Assembly (NCBI GenBank): GCA_018304585.1
Contig: JAGVVY010000018.1
Coordinates: 1-36,900 of the forward strand
From: Candidatus Aenigmatarchaeota archaeon
GTDB lineage: Archaea; Aenigmatarchaeota; Aenigmatarchaeia; GW2011-AR5
DNA: 36,900 bases
Direction: 5' to 3'
A program made the translations under genes and the position numbers. How positions within the stretch are numbered: position 1 is the stretch's first letter; every line of letters starts with the position of its first letter. The notes under the pieces were generated by a model. The model had not been told where the DNA came from. It saw nothing but the letters and a program-made list of their open reading frames with translations, and searched no databases. Positions 1 to 5,425 of this stretch are shown here, in pieces.

Positions 1-80
1 TGCGGCTTGTCTTGCGACAATGCCTCGCATGGCTTAGCCGAATCCTGATAGCAGTAATCTCCGGCGGGATCAACCGGAAT
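1..80 (-). rRNA. 16S rRNA, 5' end (partial)
   Basis: Read on the minus strand, the sequence ending at position 80 begins ATTCCGGTTGATCC and continues CGCCGGAG, the near-universal start of archaeal 16S rRNA. The stretch GGCTAAGCCATGCGAG, also characteristic, follows about 40 bases in. The gene runs off the left edge, so only about 80 nt are visible. ORFs called across this segment are spurious. The 5' boundary is placed by similarity to the conserved start and could be off by a base or two. Confidence 0.96.
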
Positions 81-87
81 TGAATTG

Positions 88-104
88 GCAGGAAGAGTTC
101 CTGC
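88..104 (-). other. hairpin just upstream of mature 16S 5' end
   Basis: Perfect 7-bp inverted repeat (GCAGGAA / TTCCTGC) with a 3-base loop, ending eight bases before the mature 16S start. Archaeal pre-16S leaders usually pair with the trailer to form a processing stem. A local hairpin here could be part of that structure or an alternative fold. The 16S 3' side lies outside the window, so the pairing cannot be tested here. Confidence 0.45.
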
Positions 105-310
105 ACCACACTAATAGAGTATTGCCTGCTTGCGCCTTCATCCGGCATGATAATGAATATCGCGCCTTCATAATGTTCCGCATCCTGAAGTGCTTCTTCA
201 CGCAAAGGCGTTTGCCTGAATCGGAAGCAACGCCTTGGATACAGATAAAGAGCATAAGGTTTAGCGCTATAATAATGTTCACAAAAAGTTGCCAAACTTT
301 ATGCCCGTCT

Positions 311-332
311 TGATGCATAGTTCTATGCATCA
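311..332. repeat. 22-bp palindrome in the 16S upstream region
   Basis: Perfect inverted repeat with 10-bp arms (TGATGCATAG / CTATGCATCA) and a 2-bp centre. It sits about 25-30 bp downstream of the TATA-like run at 352-361 on the minus strand, where transcription would be expected to start. It may therefore be an operator, an RNA hairpin at the leader 5' end, or both. Its role is inferred from position only. Confidence 0.55.
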
Positions 333-386
333 ACATACATTAGACTTAGACTAAAGTATTAAAAGGTTCTGCCGTGAACGTAACAC

Positions 387-542
387 ATGGCCGCCGGAAG
401 TTGGATCCGCTTTCTCATAGGCCTCGGCCTTGCTTTGGAGTCAATAAGGCTTTGGACCGGAGGGCTTTCATCTAATATAGCACTGGTTCTCGCGATTCTA
501 TACCTTATATTCACGGCAGCTTTCTTCATTTACAGGACGTAA
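387..542 (+). CDS. small two-helix membrane protein (51 aa)
   Basis: An open frame from ATG 387 to TAA 542 encodes 51 residues. Two hydrophobic segments (about residues 7-17 and 31-49) are separated by a short polar turn containing RLWTGG, and the C-terminus is basic (YRT). This fits a small membrane protein with two short helices. I recognise no family. It is transcribed away from the 16S gene, so it shares the upstream region with the rRNA promoter. The coding call rests on composition and a clean frame, without homology. Confidence 0.5.
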   Translation: MAAGSWIRFLIGLGLALESIRLWTGGLSSNIALVLAILYLIFTAAFFIYRT

Positions 543-597
543 TTGCTTTGATTATTTCCCATAGGAAAAACCGCGTCTGCTATTCTTCTGCGAGCCA

Positions 598-783
598 TTA
601 AATAAATATGTTTACCACGAAGGCAAATGCCAGCAAGAGAAGGGCGGCGGCGATGATGACCCCATATATGACCAGAGAGCCTGCAAGGTTATAGCCGACA
701 ACCGCAAGCGCTCTTTTCACGAAGCTGTCCGAGTTCAGCCACCCCCTGTAGCTGTGCGTGTCTTCTCTCGGTTTTCTTGGCAT
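598..783 (-). CDS. small single-span membrane protein (61 aa)
   Basis: The protein has a charged N-terminus (MPRKPRED), a middle part with W, N and S residues, and one long hydrophobic stretch from about residue 34 to the end (GSLVIYGVIIAAALLL onward). This predicts a C-terminal membrane anchor. A TATA box at 801-810 lies about 18-27 bp before the start, fitting leaderless transcription and supporting ATG 783. The family is not recognised. The next gene upstream, acylphosphatase, is on the same strand but ends about 100 bp away, so this gene appears to have its own promoter. Confidence 0.65.
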   Translation of the reverse strand: MPRKPREDTHSYRGWLNSDSFVKRALAVVGYNLAGSLVIYGVIIAAALLLLAFAFVVNIFI

Positions 784-800
784 TCAATTAATTAGCTTAG

Positions 801-810
801 AAAATATAAA
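801..810 (-). promoter_or_regulatory. TATA box for the 61-aa membrane protein
   Basis: On the minus strand the sequence reads TTTATATTTT, a good archaeal TATA box. It is centred about 22 bp before ATG 783, the usual distance from a TATA box to the transcription start. The mRNA is therefore probably leaderless. Confidence 0.6.
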
Positions 811-885
811 AACCTGCATTTATGCGCCTTATAGCGGATTGCAGGTAAAAGTCCCCTTGTTCCAATCATCTATATGCAAGGAACG

Positions 886-1182
886 CTATAATGTTCCGGA
901 ATCGGTGTTCTTTGCTATTATTTCAAATCGGGCGTATTCATCGCAATCTTTCGCCTGTTCAACGTGCATCGCGTCAACTCGTGCCTTCGGGGGGCCTTTT
1001 CTTAACAACGCCGTGAGATTTTCTATTTTCTCTTCAGCCCCTTTCGCCATTATCTCCACTTCGCCCGTGGAAAGATTCCTGCACCAGCCCGCAATATCAA
1101 GGGAATCGGCTTGCCTTTTGGCGAAAGCCCGAAAACCGACCCCCTGCACCTTTCCGCTTACAATGATCCTGCAGCAAGGCAT
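886..1182 (-). CDS. acyP: acylphosphatase
   Basis: This is a 98-residue protein of the acylphosphatase family, which hydrolyses acyl phosphates such as carbamoyl phosphate or 1,3-bisphosphoglycerate in the cytosol. The signature KVQGVGFR occupies residues 11-18, with the phosphate-binding Arg18. The second motif WCRNLSTGEVEI (33-44) contains the catalytic Asn36. The length is normal for the family. It starts 4 bp after the AN1 zinc-finger gene, so the two are probably co-transcribed. N-terminal Cys3 and Cys4 are not conserved features of the family. Confidence 0.93.
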   Translation of the reverse strand: MPCCRIIVSGKVQGVGFRAFAKRQADSLDIAGWCRNLSTGEVEIMAKGAEEKIENLTALLRKGPPKARVDAMHVEQAKDCDEYARFEIIAKNTDSGTL

Positions 1183-1186
1183 GCGA

Positions 1187-1465
1187 TCACAGCAATATGA
1201 ATACGATTAATGCCAGCAAGAAAAACAAGGTGATTCCCGCTTTTAATATGCCTTCGCCAAGCTCCGGTTTGTTCCGTTTCCCCACGGCTTTGTCCTGCAT
1301 CGGCGGGTAAATTATTTTCCCGAAAGTTCGGTTGTTCTTCCATTGCGCCAGCCCCGCGCAGTTATGGTTCTCCGGCAACCTGTGCTGTGAACAGAATTCA
1401 AGCGAGCAGAACTTGCACATGTAAGGCATCATCTCGCTCTTCCCGCAAACGGTGCACGGCATCAT
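1187..1465 (-). CDS. AN1-type zinc-finger membrane protein
   Basis: The N-terminal half carries a full AN1 zinc finger. The ligand series is Cys4, Cys7, Cys17, Cys20, Cys25, His28, His34 and Cys36, with the typical EFCSQHRLPENHNC core. A hydrophobic helix closes the protein (about residues 73-92), so the finger should be membrane-tethered and face the cytosol. In archaea AN1 fingers occur in small membrane proteins and fused to rhomboid proteases; no rhomboid domain is present here. The start is ATG 1465 (the next codon is also ATG). An A/T-rich palindrome at 1482-1493 lies at TATA distance and may be the promoter. Acylphosphatase follows after 4 bp. The client is unknown. Confidence 0.85.
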   Translation of the reverse strand: MMPCTVCGKSEMMPYMCKFCSLEFCSQHRLPENHNCAGLAQWKNNRTFGKIIYPPMQDKAVGKRNKPELGEGILKAGITLFFLLALIVFILL

Positions 1466-1481
1466 TTTATTTCGGAAGAAG

Positions 1482-1493
1482 ACGTTTAAACGT
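1482..1493 (-). promoter_or_regulatory. palindromic TATA element before the AN1/acyP operon
   Basis: The 12-bp perfect palindrome ACGTTTAAACGT lies 17-28 bp before the AN1 start. The core GTTTAAAC can serve as a TATA box, and the symmetric flanks could bind a dimeric regulator. Placement supports a leaderless transcript. Function is inferred. Confidence 0.45.
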
Positions 1494-1538
1494 ATATTTG
1501 ACCAGGCATCGCTTGTGAAAAAAGAAAAAATGGCGCTC

Positions 1539-1880
1539 TTAGAATCCGCTCACGGCTATTGCCGTTGTGCTGGATGATGCACTGGCGCTGCTCGAGCCGT
1601 TGTCGCCGCTAATGGCGACGGACTTCGTGTCCGAGCCTGCTTCAGAGCCGCTTGTGCCGTCTTCTCCGCTGTGGGAAACGGAATCGGTCTCTGAGTCAGA
1701 CGTCGCGGTGCTTTCTCCCTTGTCGCCCGCTTCTGCGTAGCTGTCCGTTTCGGATTCGGTCGCGGCGTCGCTCATCCCTTTGTTGCCGCTGTTTCCTACG
1801 GCAAGCGTGTTGGAATCGCTCTCAGCCGTGCTCGCGCCCTTGTCGCCGGCCTTTGAAATGACGGTCGTGTTGCTGTATGC
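1539..1880 (-). repeat. C-terminal tandem repeats of 20-22 residues
   Basis: The last 110 or so residues of the surface protein fall into about five units. Each has a core of the form S-G-(D/N)-x-G-x-S followed by an A/S/E-rich stretch and then (D/E)-(S/T)-x-(S/T). Examples of the core are KAGDKGAS, EAGDKGES, SGEDGTS and SGDNGSS. The spacing and acidic Gly/Ser composition suggest a beta-solenoid or beta-roll stalk. The underlying DNA is also repetitive, so copy number may vary between strains or be misassembled. Confidence 0.65.
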
Positions 1881-3027
1881 ATCCGCACTTGTGCTGCCGT
1901 TGCCGCCCGTCGGGCCGTTCGTGTAGTTGCCGTACCCGCTACTGCCTTGCGTTCCTTCTCCGCCGTCACCGTAGCCGTTGCCATGTTGCCCGGATCCGCC
2001 GTTGCTGCTGTTGGCGTTGGATTCTGTATTGGAATTGGCCGTGCTCTCAGTGGAAACGTATGTGTTTCCGCCCGATACTTGCTGCACGATGTTGCCGATT
2101 TCATGGTATATCTTGATGTAAGTTATCGGCTGCAGGATCGTGTAGCCGCCTTTGGGCTTTGCGTGGCCTTTCTCGTTGCCGTTAGGCTTGCTGTCTGATT
2201 CATTGCCGTCCAGCTTGGTGCCGTTCGGATTGGCGGTCTTTGCGTTGCTCTGGATTTCCGCCGCCGGTATCTGCTCCGACTGGAACGAAACGGCAATGTA
2301 CGCCGCTGCTATCGCTCCGGTGTCGGCGCGCACCCATGCCTCGTAGAATTTCTTTGTTTCAAAGCTTCCGTCGGTGCTGCTTTCATTGCCCTTGACAACG
2401 TAGTACGTCACGTTGCCACGCGCTTCCTCTGTCACGCTCGTTGCCTCAAAACCGAGCTTATCCTCGGCCCGCGTCTTCGCTTCGTCCGCCGTTACAGGAC
2501 CTTCACTGTCAAACGTCACGTTGTCAAGGTCCACCGGCAGCTGCGCATTCAGCCCTTCGGACAGGTCCGACTCGCCGATTTTGCCGGCAAGCTCCGAAGC
2601 CGCGGCTTCCAATGCCGCGTCGCCCGTTGCATTTGCCTGCGTTTTGAGGCTGTCAACCGCGCGTCCCAAGGCGACATACTCCTTGACGAGCATATCGTGC
2701 TTGGTATTCAGGATGGTTGCGATCGACTCCTTCTGGCTGCCCGTGAGCGTCCCGTTATCGCTTTGCTGGACTGCCACGGCTTTTATTTCAAGCCATTCTT
2801 CCTGCTGCGCTTCCAGCTTGTTGAATCTTTCCTGCAGGATTCCCAACCTGGTCTGTTCGTCAAACTCCAGTGCCATCCTTAAACCAAATACGAAATCGGA
2901 AAACGTCTCCCCCCAGCAACTGAAGCCCCAGCGCGCCCTCCGTCGGTAGCGCTACAGACTGATTCGCTGCATATACCGACGCTATAACGAGGAGCGCGGC
3001 CAATATAAGGCCGGCTGTTTTCTCCAT
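1539..3027 (-). CDS. secreted repeat-rich surface protein, frameshifted after the signal peptide
   Basis: Two frames together make one gene. ATG 3027 starts a clear signal peptide (MEKTAGLILAALLVIASVYA), and that frame ends shortly after 2877. The 445-residue main frame starts nominally at 2876. A run of six Gs (minus strand; 2909-2914) lies between them. With five Gs the reading continues smoothly into LQLLGETFSDFVFGLRMALEFDEQTR. That junction and the following helix resemble the DUF5667-type domain of secreted proteins (my recognition, not searched). Next come a coiled-coil region, a mixed domain of about residues 110-250 of the main frame, a glycine/asparagine-rich linker, and about five tandem Ser/Thr/Asp/Gly repeats to the C-terminus. 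No membrane anchor or sorting signal is visible. A cell-surface or matrix role is likely. The frameshift may be a sequencing error. Confidence 0.75.
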
Positions 3028-3493
3028 TTTTTACATATCATCCGCAGTATGTTCTAATTGTGAGAGATAGTAAAGACTTTGCAACAGAACCCGCTTATAA
3101 TTTTGTCGGAAAAATCGGATTATTCTTACAAAGCCCAGAGAACGGCAAGAATATAATTCTTAAACGCTTTCCCTATTTATTAAACAGAAACCGATTATTT
3201 AAACAAAGTCTTTATCAATAAAAGGTTAAAATATCCTATTTCAGACTTCTCATGTCGTGTACTGCACGCCAAACCGTCCCGGAAAATATACGAAAACGAA
3301 CGAATGCCGCACTGGTAATCGGTGCCGGCTATGCAAAACCGTTAAGGGTAGCCAAACGCCACTATAGGAACGAAACCGTAAGGCGTCCTCCAATAGATCG
3401 TATATATCACAAACTTGCGGAATTCACCGGTTTCGTGGCCCGCATGTCTGCAAGCATGTCAAACTGCAATTGAAAATTATTTTTAAGAAAATA
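3028..3493. other. intergenic stretch with no convincing gene
   Basis: This gap lies between the surface-protein gene and tRNA-Leu. Its first 200 bases are A/T-rich and should include the surface-protein promoter. A 10-bp inverted pair (TAAAGACTTT at 3071-3080, AAAGTCTTTA at 3205-3214) is separated by 124 bp. From 3252 to 3473 there is a 73-codon plus-strand frame rich in Arg, Lys, Ala and Asn with no recognisable motif. The segment is more G/C-rich than its surroundings and could instead be an RNA gene, but I see no SRP, RNase P or box C/D signature. Confidence 0.4.
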
Positions 3494-3579
3494 TGCGGGG
3501 GGAGAGATTTGAACTCCCGTATCCACTAAGGAACAAGGCCCTCAACCTTGCGTGATTGGCCAGGCTACACGACCCCCGC
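3494..3579 (-). tRNA. tRNA-Leu (anticodon GAG)
   Basis: An 86-nt class II tRNA with no intron. The acceptor strands GCGGGGG and CCCCCGC pair perfectly and the discriminator is A. The anticodon arm is CAAGG-TTGAGGG-CCTTG, giving anticodon GAG for Leu codons CUC and CUU. The long variable arm and the T-arm (GGGAG-TTCAAAT-CTCTC, one G-U pair) are typical. The 3' CCA is not encoded. A TATA-like run at 3608-3616 lies about 30-36 bp before the 5' end. Confidence 0.93.
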
Positions 3580-3607
3580 GTGCCTGGAATAACACTTGGA
3601 AGGAGAT

Positions 3608-3616
3608 TTTTTAAAG
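3608..3616 (-). promoter_or_regulatory. TATA box for tRNA-Leu
   Basis: The minus strand reads CTTTAAAAAA about 30 bp before the tRNA 5' end, a normal distance for an archaeal tRNA promoter with a short leader. Confidence 0.5.
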
Positions 3617-3635
3617 GAATTGAACCGGCATGCCG

Positions 3636-3748
3636 TCAGCAGCAGTCAAAATAATACCCGCACGCGAAGCATTTCGAGCGCTTCTTCGCCCCTGCGACGT
3701 CTTCTTCGTCAAGAAACAGCGCGCATCGCGGGCAGTCCGTGATATCAG
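3636..3748 (-). other. zinc-ribbon coding frame without its own start, abutting the phosphoesterase
   Basis: Just past the phosphoesterase stop, the +1 frame is open to TGA 3636 and encodes DITDCPRCALFLDEEDV, then KCFACGYYFDCC at the end. This is a CxxC-x17-CxxC zinc ribbon with two extra cysteines. That frame has no ATG, GTG or TTG between its upstream stop and the first CxxC. It would become the C-terminal tail of the phosphoesterase if the base T before GAT were skipped or deleted. Either a +1 recoding event or a one-base sequencing error would explain this. The cysteine pattern makes random sequence unlikely. Confidence 0.5.
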
Positions 3749-4344
3749 ACCTCTATGACGCGGCCGTGCTTGCCTATGGAAAAGACATGCGTTGTGCCCA
3801 TGAATTCTTCCATGCCTTCGGCCTCGTGTATGTGGCCGCAGAAGTGGGCATCCGGCTTCAGCTCATATATCGCTTTTGCAACCGACGAGCTTCCGGGAAA
3901 CTTGAATTTTTTCTCTATCCTGCTTCCTTTCGGGTGGATGTGGGTTATCATGATGCGCTTCCCTTCCGCGGACTTCTCAAAGCCGCGCTCAAGGTACTTC
4001 TTCATTTCTTTTTCTGATATGCACGTGGGGCCGACATTCGTGGTCCAGCCCGCGCCAAAAATAGAAACGCCGCCTATCGTGACCGAATCGCCGTGCAGGT
4101 TCTTTATGCCGTATTTTTTCGTTATGAAGTCCGTCGTGGCCTCGCTGTCGTGGTTGCCCGGAATGAACAGCACCTGCTTGTTCTTCTTGAGGAACGGCCC
4201 TATCATCCCGTCCATGTATTCGTCAAAGTACGTGATGTCGCCGCATATCACGACCGCGTTCACGTTCTCCTTCTCCGCCTGTTCGGCAAGCTTCTTTACC
4301 TGCCGAAAATCGTTGTGCAGATCCGAGACCGCGAGTATTTTCAT
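3745..4344 (-). CDS. calcineurin-like metallophosphoesterase
   Basis: The protein has about 199 residues and contains all five motifs of the family: SDLHN near the N-terminus, CGDI, PGNHDS, THIHP and CGHIHE. These coordinate a two-metal centre that cleaves phosphoesters. The substrate cannot be read from the sequence. A GTG two codons upstream (4350) would also be in frame, but ATG 4344 lies 24-32 bp after a TATA-like run, so I prefer it. The visible reading ends at VIEV-stop, close to a natural family end. A zinc-ribbon frame follows immediately in the +1 frame and may belong to this protein. Confidence 0.88.
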   Translation of the reverse strand: MKILAVSDLHNDFRQVKKLAEQAEKENVNAVVICGDITYFDEYMDGMIGPFLKKNKQVLFIPGNHDSEATTDFITKKYGIKNLHGDSVTIGGVSIFGAGWTTNVGPTCISEKEMKKYLERGFEKSAEGKRIMITHIHPKGSRIEKKFKFPGSSSVAKAIYELKPDAHFCGHIHEAEGMEEFMGTTHVFSIGKHGRVIEV

Positions 4345-4383
4345 AGCCACAAATTGGGAAGTAAGACTTTAATCCTCGGCGTG

Positions 4384-4908
4384 TCACAGAAGTGACACCA
4401 GAAACGCGCCGAAGTGCCAGCTTATGAATATGTTGAAAACAAAAGTCGTGACACCTGATATGACGTCAAACGGCTTGGAGAATACGAACGTGTCTATCGT
4501 CGCGTCCGCCGCCAATTTTCCGGCGAGCAATGCGGCAACTACCGCATAGAACGGCAGCCATAATAACAACGGCGCGGCAGCGGCTACAAGTCCGTCAAGC
4601 AGATGATAAGGCGTAGGCACGAACGGCGGAACTTCCGAAGGCATGGGCACGATCATCATTTTCACGCCTTCGAGCACCGGGATCAGCACTATCGCAAGAA
4701 TAAAGCCGGTGACCGAACCGAATGCCATCCCAATTAATATGGTGGAAATCGTGGTAAGCTCTATGCCTAGGATGGCCAGAGTCACGGTACGCAGAACTAT
4801 TTTGTCAAACCAAAGCATGGAAAATATTACGACTGCGGGCATTCCGCCTAACAGAAAAAACATAGCGCTCCCTGCCAAAAGCGACGCCGGAGCCAACAGC
4901 CATAGCAT
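4384..4908 (-). CDS. polytopic membrane protein, unknown function
   Basis: From ATG 4908 the product is 174 residues with about six hydrophobic helices spread along its length. The polar loop in the middle is proline-rich (VPMPSEVPPFVPTP). The frame stays open upstream to 4983, but the extra residues lack membrane character. A TATA-like CTTTTATC at 4931-4938 sits about 25 bp before ATG 4908, so the shorter start is chosen. I do not recognise the family. It lies between the tRNA cluster and the phosphoesterase on the same strand, with a gap of about 40 bp before the latter. Confidence 0.7.
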   Translation of the reverse strand: MLWLLAPASLLAGSAMFFLLGGMPAVVIFSMLWFDKIVLRTVTLAILGIELTTISTILIGMAFGSVTGFILAIVLIPVLEGVKMMIVPMPSEVPPFVPTPYHLLDGLVAAAAPLLLWLPFYAVVAALLAGKLAADATIDTFVFSKPFDVISGVTTFVFNIFISWHFGAFLVSLL

Positions 4909-4974
4909 GAACTCAATTGAAGCGGAAGGGATAAAAGCTGTTCTCAAACGGCATACGCCTGACGGGATTCGCAC

Positions 4975-4992
4975 GGAGGACAAATGTCCTCC
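4975..4992 (-). terminator. hairpin downstream of the tRNA cluster (1)
   Basis: Perfect 7-bp inverted repeat (GGAGGAC / GTCCTCC) with the loop AAAT. It lies downstream of tRNA-Glu on the minus strand and just upstream of the membrane-protein gene. It may terminate or stabilise the tRNA cluster transcript. It lacks the long T-run typical of archaeal terminators, so the role is uncertain. Confidence 0.4.
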
Positions 4993-4999
4993 GGACGTT

Positions 5000-5018
5000 T
5001 CAAAAACTTCGTTTTTGA
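5000..5018 (-). terminator. hairpin downstream of the tRNA cluster (2)
   Basis: Perfect 8-bp inverted repeat (TCAAAAAC / GTTTTTGA) with a 3-base loop, 20 bases after the tRNA-Glu 3' end. The A and T runs within the arms give a T-tract on the transcript, so this is the better terminator candidate of the two adjacent hairpins. Confidence 0.45.
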
Positions 5019-5038
5019 ATGAGCCTTCAGTTCAAATA

Positions 5039-5137
5039 TGCTCCCGACGGGATTTGAACCCGTGTCCGAAGCTCGAAAGGCTTCTATCCTTACGGTTTCC
5101 GGCGCCTCCGGAAATGGCCGGGCTAGACGACGGGAGC
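5039..5137 (-). tRNA. tRNA-Glu (anticodon UUC) with an intron in the D-loop
   Basis: The acceptor GCTCCCG/CGGGAGC, anticodon arm GAAGC-CTTTCGA-GCTTC (anticodon TTC) and T-arm ACGGG-TTCAAAT-CCCGT are all intact, with discriminator A. The gene is 99 nt long; removing about 24 nt from the D-loop gives a normal 75-nt tRNA. The extra sequence lies after AGCCCGGCC and before AGGATA, near position 20/21. Its core is a perfect hairpin at 5096-5114 (arms TTTCCGG and CCGGAAA on the minus strand). Exact splice points are ambiguous because A residues flank both sides. The 3' CCA is not encoded. Confidence 0.88.
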
Positions 5138-5226
5138 TCGCTTGCTTTAATTTTAAAGCAAGGCTTTTATGCTTTCTTTCGCGGCCCATGCCCTTCTGCA
5201 GGGGCAATTATAATAATACATAAAAA

Positions 5227-5320
5227 TGGGCCGGACAGGATTTGAACCTGTGTCCTCCGCCGTGTAAAGGCGGCGTTTGCTAGTCCATGCAATGACTCAT
5301 AGCCGCTAGACTACCGGCCC
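5227..5320 (-). tRNA. tRNA-Val (anticodon UAC) with an intron at the end of the D-stem
   Basis: The acceptor GGGCCGG/CCGGCCC, anticodon arm CCGCC-TTTACAC-GGCGG (anticodon TAC) and T-arm ACAGG-TTCAAAT-CCTGT are complete. The gene is 94 nt; excising 21 nt (about 5276-5296) restores a standard 73-nt tRNA with D-stem GTC/GAC. The intron thus interrupts the 3' strand of the D-stem, near position 24/25. The gene begins 2 bp after tRNA-Ser ends, so the two must share a precursor transcript. The 3' CCA is not encoded. Confidence 0.88.
5276..5296 (-). other. tRNA-Val intron (approximate bounds)
   Basis: This 21-nt insert has no counterpart in standard tRNA-Val. Its removal joins TATGA to CGCCGCC and completes both the D-stem and the anticodon stem. 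The cut points could shift slightly. A bulge-helix-bulge fold was not computed. Confidence 0.7.
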
Positions 5321-5322
5321 GA

Positions 5323-5392
5323 CGCTGGGGGAGGGATTTGAACCCTCGCGTGCCCGAAAGCACACAGGTTTAGCAAACTTGCGTACCCCAGC
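5323..5392 (-). tRNA. tRNA-Ser (anticodon GCU) lacking the D-arm
   Basis: Acceptor strands GCTGGGG and CCCCAGC pair fully, with discriminator G as in Ser tRNAs. The anticodon arm is CAAGT-TTGCTAA-ACCTG (anticodon GCT, one A-C mismatch). A long variable arm (GTGC-loop-GCAC) and T-arm GAGGG-TTCAAAT-CCCTC follow. Between the acceptor (plus TA at positions 8-9) and the anticodon stem there are only two bases, CG. The whole D-arm, about 16-18 nt, is absent, giving 70 nt instead of about 86-88. The gene is first in the cluster, behind a well-placed TATA box. It could be a functional D-armless tRNA, a pseudogene, or a deletion artefact. Confidence 0.8.
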
Positions 5393-5417
5393 ACACAATT
5401 CCTATTTGGGACAAAAG

Positions 5418-5425
5418 TTTTATAA
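5418..5425 (-). promoter_or_regulatory. TATA box for the Ser-Val-Glu tRNA cluster
   Basis: On the minus strand this reads TTATAAAA, 26-33 bp before the first base of tRNA-Ser. This predicts a transcript that starts at or a few bases before tRNA-Ser. The three tRNAs follow in the same direction, with 2 bp between Ser and Val and about 90 bp between Val and Glu. Confidence 0.65.

Larger units (their letters stand above)
81..386 (-). promoter_or_regulatory. pre-16S leader and promoter region
   Basis: About 300 bases separate the 16S 5' end from the divergent small gene at 387. I see no convincing protein here. On the minus strand a TATA-like run (TTTTAATACT, about 352-361) could be the rRNA promoter, which would give a leader of roughly 250 nt. 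A ten-base unit ATGAAGGCGC (minus strand) occurs twice, at 132-141 and 162-171. A perfect hairpin lies at 88-104, just before the mature 5' end, and a strong palindrome at 311-332. Assigning the promoter is inference; the repeats are direct observation. Confidence 0.5.

Noticed and set aside
70-336. ORFs on both strands across the 16S 5' end
   Set aside because: They overlap conserved rRNA sequence and show no protein features.
1652-2949. Several plus-strand frames opposite the surface-protein gene
   Set aside because: They are antisense reflections of the repetitive Ser/Gly/Asp coding sequence.
3745-3747. Readthrough of the phosphoesterase TGA as selenocysteine or by suppression
   Set aside because: Reading on in the same frame soon meets another stop; the zinc ribbon lies in the +1 frame, so readthrough would not reach it.
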